From NCBI GenBank assembly GCA_028691625.1, contig JAQUYZ010000046.1, positions 1 through 9,109 of the forward strand: 9,109 nt of DNA, given 5' to 3'. Source of the stretch: Eubacteriales bacterium. GTDB taxonomy: Bacteria > Bacillota > Clostridia > Peptostreptococcales > Anaerovoracaceae. The position numbers and the translations under genes are program-made. The notes under the pieces are model-generated. The model made no database searches. It saw only the letters and a program-made list of their open reading frames with translations, and had not been told where the DNA came from. Positions 1 through 5,190 of this stretch are shown here, piece after piece. Each line of letters begins with the position of its first letter. Positions within the stretch are counted from its first letter, which is position 1.

Positions 1-33
1 TTTCCTACAGCTTTTTTTGATCTTTTCGATCAT
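1..33 (-). CDS. possible first codons of a leftward gene running off the window
   Basis: An ATG at 33-31 opens a frame of 11 codons (M-I-E-K-I-K-K-S-C-R-K) that runs off the left edge without a stop. An AAGG at 41-38 lies 4 nt before the ATG, which is a short spacing. A good minus-strand promoter lies about 40 nt upstream (75-102), so something is transcribed leftward from here. The product cannot be identified from 11 residues, and the true start could lie further left. Confidence 0.35.
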   Translation of the reverse strand, partial: MIEKIKKSCRK

Positions 34-74
34 TTTGCCTTACTTCTTACAAATTCCTACTGTTCTATGTGATT

Positions 75-102
75 ATTATATCACGGTTCTTCCCTATTTC
101 AA
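75..102 (-). promoter_or_regulatory. sigma-A promoter firing leftward, with a palindrome over the -35
   Basis: On the minus strand TTGAAA (102-97), a 16-bp spacer and TATAAT (80-75) preceded by TGA give an extended -10 promoter. The -35 lies in the perfect palindrome TTTCAATTGAAA (97-108), which is flanked by GGTTCT (85-90) and AGAACC (111-116). A repressor site is possible but is inference. The promoter serves a gene to the left of the window. Confidence 0.55.
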
Positions 103-127
103 TTGAAATCAGAACCCGTTCAGCAAT

Positions 128-171
128 AAAAAAAGCAGCTGTAATTCTATGGAATCATCAGTTGCTTTTTT
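128..171 (-). terminator. intrinsic terminator of the three-gene operon
   Basis: Arms at 129-141 and 159-171 pair over 13 positions with one G-T pair, and the inner bases (ATTC/GAAT) extend the stem. On the minus strand the hairpin is followed by a run of seven T. It lies about 57 nt beyond the stop of the GIY-YIG family gene, so it probably ends that transcript. The A run on the other side would let it work in both directions. Confidence 0.8.
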
Positions 172-228
172 CCGTTTCTAAATATTCATTTGATCGGGTG
201 CCGCAGCACCGTTTTCATCTTTGACGAA

Positions 229-579
229 CTAATATGCTTTCTCCGGATCAAATTTTTCAGCCCAGGCTTCCTCCAGTCTTTTCAATCTGTCTTTGAAACC
301 CATCGCGCTTTCCTCTTCCTTTTTCTCCGTTTCCTCCAGAAACTCCAGCGTAAATACTTCCGCTCCATATTGGCTGAAATCCTTTTGCATCTTCGGGTGA
401 AGGCAGGACTTCATCCTCATGGAAAAGTTAAATCGATTCCGGAAGGACTGAAGATCCACCTCCGCCTTCAGCATATATCTTCCGTTAGCGGTATTGGTGA
501 CCTTATAAACTCCTCCCGTGGTTTTCCTCTGCTTGTATTCACTGACGATTTCCCGTTTTCTGTCTTTGTCCATTGCCAT
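229..579 (-). CDS. degenerate GIY-YIG nuclease family protein
   Basis: A 116-residue protein that resembles small GIY-YIG-family proteins of Firmicutes. Residues 23-25 read GVY, ten residues later Y35-M36-L37 stands where YIG is expected, and a predicted helix with R47/R49 follows. The segment around residues 64-83 (MQKDFSQYGAEVFTLEFLEE) fits the family's 'QKDW..YG...F.FE.LE' pattern. A highly charged, helical C-terminal tail (about 84-116) follows. Because the YIG glycine is missing, nuclease activity is doubtful; a DNA-binding or structural role is possible, and no target is known. The start has AGAGG at 595-591, 11 nt upstream; a second ATG two codons later (573-571) is an alternative. It is the last gene of the operon, 72 nt after the DUF6530-like gene and before the terminator at 128-171. 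Confidence 0.72.
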   Translation of the reverse strand: MAMDKDRKREIVSEYKQRKTTGGVYKVTNTANGRYMLKAEVDLQSFRNRFNFSMRMKSCLHPKMQKDFSQYGAEVFTLEFLEETEKKEEESAMGFKDRLKRLEEAWAEKFDPEKAY

Positions 580-651
580 TTTCTATCATTCCTCTCATTC
601 CTCCCCGATTCTCCGAACTGTAATAAACGTCCCTTCAGAGATTCGGTTTCG

Positions 652-1134
652 TTAATAACCCAATTCCTTGAGAAGGCGTGACAGCACACTGAAGCGTTCT
701 CCAAGGAGCTCGCTGTCGTTTGCCAGTGCCTGCCTAACCGTTTTGATGTCTTCGTCGATCATGTCATTCTCTGTGCAGATCTTTACCGTCATGGCATCAC
801 CCTGCAGGCCGACCCGTTCAATCACGGGATTTTCAGGGTCATAAAGCTTTTCAAAGCGATACGCCTCTCTGAAATATTTCTCTGACTCACACAGGAAGAT
901 TGCAAGATCCAGTACGCGGTGCAGAGGCATTTCCTCTGACTGTCTCGACCATTTTTCCCCCGTGTATCTCCATACCTTGGCGGATATATCCAGTTTTCCT
1001 CTGTCGTTCCATTGGGCAAGCCCGAGGGAAAGCCCCTGGACATCTGTCTTGTAGGCATATCGGCCGTCTATATTCCCATAACCCTCGGCCACAACCACCG
1101 GCTTATGTTTCAATGTTGTTGGTATTTTCATCAT
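652..1134 (-). CDS. DUF6530-like protein of unknown function
   Basis: A 160-residue soluble protein with no signal peptide or membrane segment. I recognise it as the clostridial family I recall as DUF6530, with the opening KIPTTLKHKPVVV, the blocks GRYAYKTDVQGLSLGLAQW (24-42) and AKVWRYTGEKWSRQSEE (52-68), and EKLYDPENPVIERVGLQGDAMTV (95-117). Its function is not known. The reading frame is open further upstream, but I place the start at 1134 because GGAGG (1147-1143) lies 8 nt before this ATG; the adjacent ATG at 1131 is equally usable. The ATGATGA at this point overlaps the TGA of the upstream hydrolase gene, which means translational coupling. Co-expression with the Ntn hydrolase-DUF2087 protein is therefore likely, and the two may act together. 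Confidence 0.8.
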   Translation of the reverse strand: MMKIPTTLKHKPVVVAEGYGNIDGRYAYKTDVQGLSLGLAQWNDRGKLDISAKVWRYTGEKWSRQSEEMPLHRVLDLAIFLCESEKYFREAYRFEKLYDPENPVIERVGLQGDAMTVKICTENDMIDEDIKTVRQALANDSELLGERFSVLSRLLKELGY

Positions 1135-2264
1135 CCTATTTCCCTCCAATAGTTCGAGCCGTTGGGCAGTCTTTTCAGCAGACCGCTGTCGACTAACTCT
1201 CTTCTCAATATAAAATAATCTCCGAAGGTATGCCATTCATCGATGATGGCGTTGACCTGCGCCTCGGTATAGCCTTTTCCCGTTTCAAATTTGGATGCCA
1301 GATACCTCAATACGGCAAGCCGATGGGCACCCTTAACCGGAAGCTGTCGAATCCGATCCTCATCTAAAAATCTTAGCACAATCGCATGGGTTTTGTCATA
1401 ATTTTTTGACTGGTTCGCAATAAAACTGATCATCGCATCCGGATCCGGCAGCTTCATGAGTCCGCTGATCACTGAATGATTAAAAAATGAGCCGGTCAGC
1501 TGCCGGTTTGCTTCCTCGGTATACTGCCTGAATTCGCTGTCTCCCTCAACAATATTCAGCATTCTGCTTTTGCTGGGGGGAGAAAAGTCAAACCGATTCA
1601 AATCGATCACGACAGTCTTTGCCTCCATCGACCGCTTCAGAAAAAGTTTTCTCTCCTTCAGATCGTACACATTGCTCCAAATCGTATCCGGTCTTCTTGT
1701 TTTCTCAAGCTCGAAAAACATATCATCCGCCGACCGGCACTCCGTTTTGATTTCCTCCTGCTGATATTCGGTATTGTTCAGCAGTCTTGCCGTGTCCATG
1801 GTTCCTTCCGTTACCTTTTTTTCTCCCTGCAGATATTCCACTGCCGCCATCCTGCCGCTGCTGTCAAAAAGAGCAAAATGGACCGGCCAGGATGTCTTTG
1901 CTATGGCAAACTGCTCCAGCGTCAACAGCGCCTGCTCTACACAAGTGCAGGTATCCAGCAAAAACTGGATCGCTTCCAGAACACTTGCACAGGGTTTGCC
2001 CCTATGCTCCGGATAAACCGTATTTTGGAGAGTAGCCTGTTCTACCACCAGACCCTTCTCATTTATGCCGCAGGCAGGCATCTCTTTTCCCGATACAGAA
2101 AAGGTGATGCTTCCGTAAGCCGATACCCATTCCAGCGGCAGATCCGGCGGGAAAACCGCAGCTTTCTTGATCAAACCCCGCTTATTGGTGAACAGCATCC
2201 CCGTATCGACAACACTGTCAAAATTTTTTCCGATAAAATGATCCTTTGAGATGATCGTACACAT
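1131..2264 (-). CDS. choloylglycine-hydrolase-like Ntn hydrolase fused to DUF2087
   Basis: A 377-residue protein in two parts. Residues 1 to about 225 look like the linear amide C-N hydrolase (choloylglycine hydrolase/penicillin V acylase) family. Cys2 directly follows the start Met and would be the N-terminal nucleophile after Met removal. GKNFD (12-16) matches the usual G-R-N-x-D block, with Lys13 where Arg is common. LLNNTEY (161-167) supplies the oxyanion Asn, and TIWSNVYDLKERKLFL (194-209) matches the late strand pair. There is no signal peptide, so it should be cytoplasmic. Residues about 294-377 match DUF2087, with VLRFLDEDRIRQLP, AVLRYLASKFETGKGYTE, VNAII and a closing LRREL..GLL.R..GS.YWR. 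That domain is more familiar from regulators carrying a helix-turn-helix. The substrate is unknown; a small acyl-amide or peptide is an inference. AGAGGGG (2278-2272) lies 7 nt before the ATG. First gene of the operon; it ends in a double TGA. Confidence 0.85.
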   Translation of the reverse strand: MCTIISKDHFIGKNFDSVVDTGMLFTNKRGLIKKAAVFPPDLPLEWVSAYGSITFSVSGKEMPACGINEKGLVVEQATLQNTVYPEHRGKPCASVLEAIQFLLDTCTCVEQALLTLEQFAIAKTSWPVHFALFDSSGRMAAVEYLQGEKKVTEGTMDTARLLNNTEYQQEEIKTECRSADDMFFELEKTRRPDTIWSNVYDLKERKLFLKRSMEAKTVVIDLNRFDFSPPSKSRMLNIVEGDSEFRQYTEEANRQLTGSFFNHSVISGLMKLPDPDAMISFIANQSKNYDKTHAIVLRFLDEDRIRQLPVKGAHRLAVLRYLASKFETGKGYTEAQVNAIIDEWHTFGDYFILRRELVDSGLLKRLPNGSNYWREIG

Positions 2265-2302
2265 AATATAACCCCTCTTGCTGTTTGCTTCCGAACTTTT
2301 TG

Positions 2303-2326
2303 TTTACTAATTTACTGATTTACTAA
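2303..2326. repeat. three tandem 8-bp repeats, candidate operator
   Basis: TTTACTAA, TTTACTGA and TTTACTAA follow one another without a gap at 2303-2310, 2311-2318 and 2319-2326. Each is close to the pseudo-palindrome TTTAnTAAA. On the transcribed (minus) strand they begin about 10 nt downstream of the -10 box, covering the expected transcription start and the early leader, where a bound repressor would block the promoter. Operator function is inferred from position; no regulator for it is encoded in the window. Confidence 0.5.
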
Positions 2327-2336
2327 ATTATAATCT

Positions 2337-2365
2337 ATTATATGTCCCCGTTTCCTATTTGTCAA
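2337..2365 (-). promoter_or_regulatory. perfect consensus sigma-A promoter of the Ntn hydrolase operon
   Basis: The minus strand carries TTGACA (2365-2360), exactly 17 bp, and TATAAT (2342-2337), so both boxes and the spacer are ideal. A second TATAAT lies at 2332-2327 but has no matching -35. The start of transcription should be near 2330, giving a leader of about 65 nt before the ATG at 2264. The -35 follows directly on the T tract of the metY terminator. Confidence 0.85.
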
Positions 2366-2366
2366 C

Positions 2367-2420
2367 TCAAAAAATAGAAAAAGACAGCATGGCCATGCTG
2401 AACAATTCGCCATGCTGTCT
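2367..2420 (-). terminator. intrinsic terminator of metY
   Basis: Perfect 12-bp arms at 2382-2393 and 2409-2420 (AGACAGCATGGC and its complement) flank a 15-nt loop. On the minus strand a T-rich tract follows at 2381-2367. It lies about 45 nt beyond the metY stop. A T-rich stretch on the other side would allow plus-strand use too, but no plus-strand gene enters it. Confidence 0.88.
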
Positions 2421-2465
2421 GTTTTGTCTTTTGATAATCCCGCATCCGTACAAGCAGAATTCTAT

Positions 2466-3758
2466 TTATGAAGAAAACGCCTGCGCCAGATCCTCGATCA
2501 GGTCGTCGATATGCTCCGTTCCGATGGACAACCGGATGGTATTCGGTTTGATCCTCGCAGCAAGCAGCTCGTTCTCATTCATCTGGGAATGTGTGGTGCT
2601 TGCCGGATGGATTACCAAAGACTTCACGTCCGCAACATTTGCAAGAAGCGAGAATATCCGAAGCCGGTCGATAAACGCTTTCGCTTCTTCTGCTCCTCCC
2701 TTGACTTCAAAGGTAAAGATGGACCCGCCTCCGTTGGGGAAATATTTATCGTATACAGCCTTTTCCTTGCCCGAGGACAAAGATGGGTGATCGACCCGTT
2801 CCACCTTTTCATGATTCTGCAGGAAGTCAATGATCTTCATGGTATTGGAGATATGCCGTTCCACTCTGAGTGAGAGGGTCTCCAGTCCCTGCAGGAACAG
2901 GAAGGAATTGAACGGACTGAGTGCTGAGCCGGTATCTCTTAGCAGTGTGACTCTCGCCTTGATGATGTATGCTAAATCTCCGACCGCTTCCGTAAATCTG
3001 ACGCCGTGATATCCGGGATCCGGATCGGTCAAATACGGAAACCTTCCGGATGACGCCCAGTCAAATTTCCCTGAATCTACAATTACGCCCCCGATGGAGG
3101 TTCCGTGTCCGCCAATGAATTTTGTTGCCGAATGAACGACAATATCCGCACCATATTCAATCGGTCTAAGCAAATAAGGGGTGGCAAAGGTATTGTCCAC
3201 GATGAGCGGAATCCCTGCTTCATGGGCAGCTGCAGCAGCCTGCTCGATATCGATCACGTTTGAAGCCGGATTCCCTAAGCTTTCTATGAAGATCAGCTTC
3301 GTATTCTCCCGAATCGCCTTTTCGTAACCATTTTCCTCTTCCGGATCAACAAAGGTAGTTGAAATGTCGAAATCAGCCAGGGTATGGGCAAATAAATTAT
3401 AGGTCCCTCCATAAACGGTTTTCGCCGAGATTATATGATCTCCCGCATGGGCAATGTTCTGGACTGCATAGGTAATCGCAGCCGATCCCGAAGCGACAGC
3501 CAGCGCAGCGATTCCGCCTTCCAGTGCGGCAATACGCTGTTCAAAAACATCAGAAGTCGGGTTCATAATTCTGGTATAGATATTCCCGCTCTCGGTAAGA
3601 CCAAATCTTCCTGCTGCCTGGGCGGAATTTGCAAATACATATGAGGTGGTCTGATAAATCGGCACGGCTCTGGCATCGGTTGCCGGATCGGGATATTCCT
3701 GGCCTGCATGAATCTGTAGTGTTTCGAATCTCAACTTTTTATCTGGCTTATCTGACAT
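2466..3758 (-). CDS. metY: O-acetylhomoserine sulfhydrylase (aminocarboxypropyltransferase)
   Basis: A 430-residue PLP enzyme of the Cys/Met metabolism family, of the usual MetY length. It makes homocysteine from O-acetylhomoserine and sulfide (or methionine from methanethiol) in the cytoplasm. Visible landmarks are the N-terminal LQIHAGQEYPDPATDARAVP (15-34), YTRIMNPT (61-68) that binds phosphate from the neighbouring subunit, ALASGSAA-type ALAVASGSAA (85-94), VDNTFATPYL (187-196) with Asp188 facing the PLP ring, and the Schiff-base Lys213 in SATKFIGGHGT. The C-terminal half has LANVADVKSLVIHPASTTHSQ (372-392) and ends in SIGTEHIDDLIEDL. AAGGAGA lies at 3772-3766 before the ATG. It has its own promoter and terminator. 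The upstream neighbour is an Rrf2 regulator, and a large palindrome covers the promoter, so control by cysteine or Fe-S status is likely but inferred. A cystathionine gamma-lyase role is less likely given the length and motifs. Confidence 0.95.
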   Translation of the reverse strand: MSDKPDKKLRFETLQIHAGQEYPDPATDARAVPIYQTTSYVFANSAQAAGRFGLTESGNIYTRIMNPTSDVFEQRIAALEGGIAALAVASGSAAITYAVQNIAHAGDHIISAKTVYGGTYNLFAHTLADFDISTTFVDPEEENGYEKAIRENTKLIFIESLGNPASNVIDIEQAAAAAHEAGIPLIVDNTFATPYLLRPIEYGADIVVHSATKFIGGHGTSIGGVIVDSGKFDWASSGRFPYLTDPDPGYHGVRFTEAVGDLAYIIKARVTLLRDTGSALSPFNSFLFLQGLETLSLRVERHISNTMKIIDFLQNHEKVERVDHPSLSSGKEKAVYDKYFPNGGGSIFTFEVKGGAEEAKAFIDRLRIFSLLANVADVKSLVIHPASTTHSQMNENELLAARIKPNTIRLSIGTEHIDDLIEDLAQAFSS

Positions 3759-3798
3759 CGTACTCTCTCCTTTGTATGATAACTATACTATAACTAGG

Positions 3799-3868
3799 GT
3801 ATCGGAACCATAGTATTCCTATCTAATTGATATGATTTGATTAGATTAATACTATATTTATCCGATAC
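3799..3868. promoter_or_regulatory. nested 70-bp inverted repeat over the metY promoter, candidate operator
   Basis: Three pairs of arms are nested around nearly one centre. GTATCGGA (3799-3806) pairs with TCCGATAC (3861-3868), ATAGTATT (3810-3817) with AATACTAT (3848-3855), and ATCTAAT (3821-3827) with ATTAGAT (3840-3846). The -10 of metY lies inside one arm. Because the promoter sits within it, the left half only would be in the mRNA, which favours a protein-binding DNA site over an RNA structure. The minus strand also contains TAGGAATA (3822-3815), reminiscent of the GGAAT core of CymR boxes. Binding by the Rrf2 protein next door is inference. Confidence 0.55.
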
Positions 3869-3877
3869 TCTTGTCAA
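3849..3877 (-). promoter_or_regulatory. sigma-A promoter of metY
   Basis: On the minus strand TTGACA (3877-3872) is a perfect -35, followed by a 17-bp spacer and TAGTAT (3854-3849), a 4/6 match to the -10. The transcript should start near 3842 and carry a leader of about 85 nt, too short for a T-box or SAM riboswitch. Confidence 0.7.
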
Positions 3878-3917
3878 TATTTTTTTCATGTTTCCTGAAA
3901 ATAATCTCGTTTCGGGA

Positions 3918-3954
3918 ACAAAAAAACACTCCGGGTTGATTTCTCCGGAATGTT
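3918..3954 (-). terminator. intrinsic terminator of the Rrf2 regulator gene
   Basis: Arms at 3925-3934 and 3945-3954 pair at nine of ten positions with a 10-nt loop. On the minus strand a run of T follows at 3926-3920. It lies 46 nt past the stop of the regulator gene and 41 bp before the metY -35, so metY is transcribed separately. Confidence 0.8.
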
Positions 3955-4000
3955 TCCTGTACACTCAAAAATCCGTATCGACTCGGCTGTATGAATCAAA

Positions 4001-4435
4001 TCAGATGATGTAGATCGGTTCTGTTTTTTCCTGATAGCTGATAATCAGATCTGCCAGTGTGATGTGATCGACTACATTCTCGACAGCGTCCTGGATCTTC
4101 TGCCATACTTCCATTGTGACACAGCGGGAAGCTCTGTTGCAGGAATCCTCATCCTCCAGACAACTGACAGGCGCCAGACTGCCCTCCATCAATCTCAGTA
4201 TCATGCCTACCGTGTATTCGGAAGGAGCCTTTGCAAGCATATATCCACCCTGTGCGCCACGCACACTTCTGACATAACCGGCCCGATTGAGCTGGGTTAT
4301 GATCTGTTCCAGATATTTTTCCGAGATATCCTGTCTTGATGCAATGTTCTTGATCGATATATATTCACCGGTATAATTGATTGCCAGATCCAGCATTAGG
4401 CGCAATGCATAGCGCCCTTTTGTAGAAATTTTCAT
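4001..4435 (-). CDS. Rrf2 family regulator, IscR-like with three cysteines
   Basis: A 144-residue DNA-binding protein. The opening MKISTKGRYALRLMLDLA is typical of Rrf2, the winged helix-turn-helix covers about residues 26-60 (ISIKNIASRQDISEKYLEQI) and the wing carries VRGAQGGYMLAK (58-69). Cys92, Cys99 and Cys105 form a C-x6-C-x5-C set near where E. coli IscR holds its cluster (92, 98, 104), so an Fe-S cofactor is plausible; CymR, the other candidate subfamily, lacks such a set. It is therefore either an Fe-S sensor or a cysteine-metabolism repressor, and the adjacent metY with its palindromic promoter makes metY the first target to suspect. GGTGAT (4444-4439) just upstream of the ATG is a weak Shine-Dalgarno. 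No iscS or nifU follows, unlike many isc clusters. Confidence 0.9.
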   Translation of the reverse strand: MKISTKGRYALRLMLDLAINYTGEYISIKNIASRQDISEKYLEQIITQLNRAGYVRSVRGAQGGYMLAKAPSEYTVGMILRLMEGSLAPVSCLEDEDSCNRASRCVTMEVWQKIQDAVENVVDHITLADLIISYQEKTEPIYII

Positions 4436-4453
4436 TTTATCACCGCCATCAAA

Positions 4454-4946
4454 TTATTTCTTATTCTTATTATACCCATATGATACAATAGGAAAACTAG
4501 GAATACAATAAAAATCACTCAATGCCCGGAGTTCCGGTTTTTCACGGATCGTATTCAGGATTTTATCAGTGATCCATGCCGCAGAGGCGTTTCCTTCACG
4601 AAACAGGCCGATGAAATCGTATCTTTCGCTGTCTGTGATGCGGAAGGTGTACGGTTCGATCCAAAAAATCCCGTGGGCTCCTCCCGTATAGTTGTCAACC
4701 AATTCTATCTCTGATCTCCTTGTTGATCGCCTCGGCGGAATCAAAGCCTGACAATATCGGAACATTGAGATCGATCTCGAGACAAGCTGCACTCTCCTGT
4801 ATCCTTTGATTCTCAATGGCAAAGCTGCTGCTTACAGGCGTATCATTCCCCCCGCAGCCTGCAAGAGTCAACAGAGACAGCAAGATCAGCAAAAATCCCA
4901 ACCGCATAAAGTGCCGCTTCTGTAAGTACTGTAATTGTTTTTGCAT
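4454..4946 (-). pseudogene. decayed lipoprotein gene with a DUF3298-like domain
   Basis: The 5' frame starts at 4946 with AGGGGGG 6 nt upstream. It encodes a lipoprotein signal (hydrophobic FLLILLSLLTLAGC, lipobox LAGC), then INVPIL-like ECLEIDLNVPILSGF-type sequence and AEAINKEIRDRIG, and stops at 4695-4697. The +1 frame picks up at about 4712 with ELVDNYTGGAHGIFW, followed by FRITDSERYDFIGLFREG and ILNTIREKPEL. This is the YTGGAHG and DLFxxG pattern of DUF3298, seen in RsiV-like and other surface proteins. In intact members some 50-70 residues separate INKEI from YTGGAHG; here they touch, so an internal deletion and a frameshift coincide. The end (FYCIPSFPIVSYGYNKNKK) lacks the usual EIAPYA tail. 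A programmed frameshift is unlikely because the connecting residues are gone. Confidence 0.7.
4469..4474 (-). promoter_or_regulatory. possible -10 box of the Rrf2 regulator gene
   Basis: A perfect TATAAT lies on the minus strand 34 nt before the ATG, inside the worn 3' end of the lipoprotein pseudogene. No convincing -35 stands at 16-18 bp. The spacer contains an imperfect palindrome (CCTAT at 4492-4488 against ATGGG at 4479-4475), which could be an autoregulatory site. Read-through from the pseudogene promoter is the alternative. Confidence 0.4.
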
Positions 4947-4971
4947 AAAAATCCCCCCTTTGATTCGTATC

Positions 4972-5000
4972 ATTATAACGCGGCCGTTCTCTTCGGGCAA
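4972..5000 (-). promoter_or_regulatory. promoter of the lipoprotein pseudogene
   Basis: On the minus strand TTGCCC (5000-4995), a 17-bp spacer and TATAAT (4977-4972). It lies 26 nt upstream of the ATG at 4946 and is still intact although the gene is broken. Its -35 is 12 bp from the -35 of the divergent plus-strand promoter. Confidence 0.6.
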
Positions 5001-5012
5001 CGGGAATTTTAG

Positions 5013-5042
5013 TTGACATGTTAAAGACAGCCACCTTATAAT
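5013..5042 (+). promoter_or_regulatory. distal sigma-A promoter towards birA
   Basis: TTGACA (5013-5018), an 18-bp spacer and TATAAT (5037-5042). The next plus-strand gene is birA, about 140 nt further on, so this would give a long leader. I see no clear riboswitch or small ORF in that leader. Confidence 0.65.
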
Positions 5043-5112
5043 AGTTCCGATCATTGAATTCCAGCGTGCTGAGAGGAAGAAACGATTGCACCATAAATTT
5101 CATTCGATAAAA

Positions 5113-5141
5113 TCTTCAAGTATCAAGGTTTATGGTATAAT
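5113..5141 (+). promoter_or_regulatory. proximal extended -10 promoter of birA
   Basis: TATAAT at 5136-5141 is preceded by TGG, which makes an extended -10. The -35 at 5113-5118 (TCTTCA) is poor, as is usual for this class. Transcription should begin near 5148, 43 nt before the ATG. I see no BirA-type operator (long GTTAAC-type dyad) at either promoter. Confidence 0.6.
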
Positions 5142-5190
5142 CATTTTAGAGCAGGCAGTCAAAATCATAGATTCAAAAGGAATGTAACGC

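Noticed and set aside
468..704. Minus-strand open frame of 78 residues between the DUF6530-like and GIY-YIG-like genes
   Set aside because: It overlaps both genes in another frame, and shows no recognisable domain.
1135..1236. Upstream extension of the DUF6530-like protein by 34 residues
   Set aside because: The extension lies wholly within the hydrolase gene, has no good ribosome binding site, and the family resemblance starts at KIPTTLKHKP. GGAGG is correctly placed for the ATG at 1134.
3759..3842. SAM riboswitch or T-box in the metY leader
   Set aside because: The leader is only about 85 nt, has no T-box sequence or S-box core, and no terminator stands between the promoter and the ATG.
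4454..4946. Programmed +1 frameshift in the lipoprotein gene
   Set aside because: No slippery sequence is evident at the junction, and the residues that should connect the two halves in this family are missing, which fits decay better.
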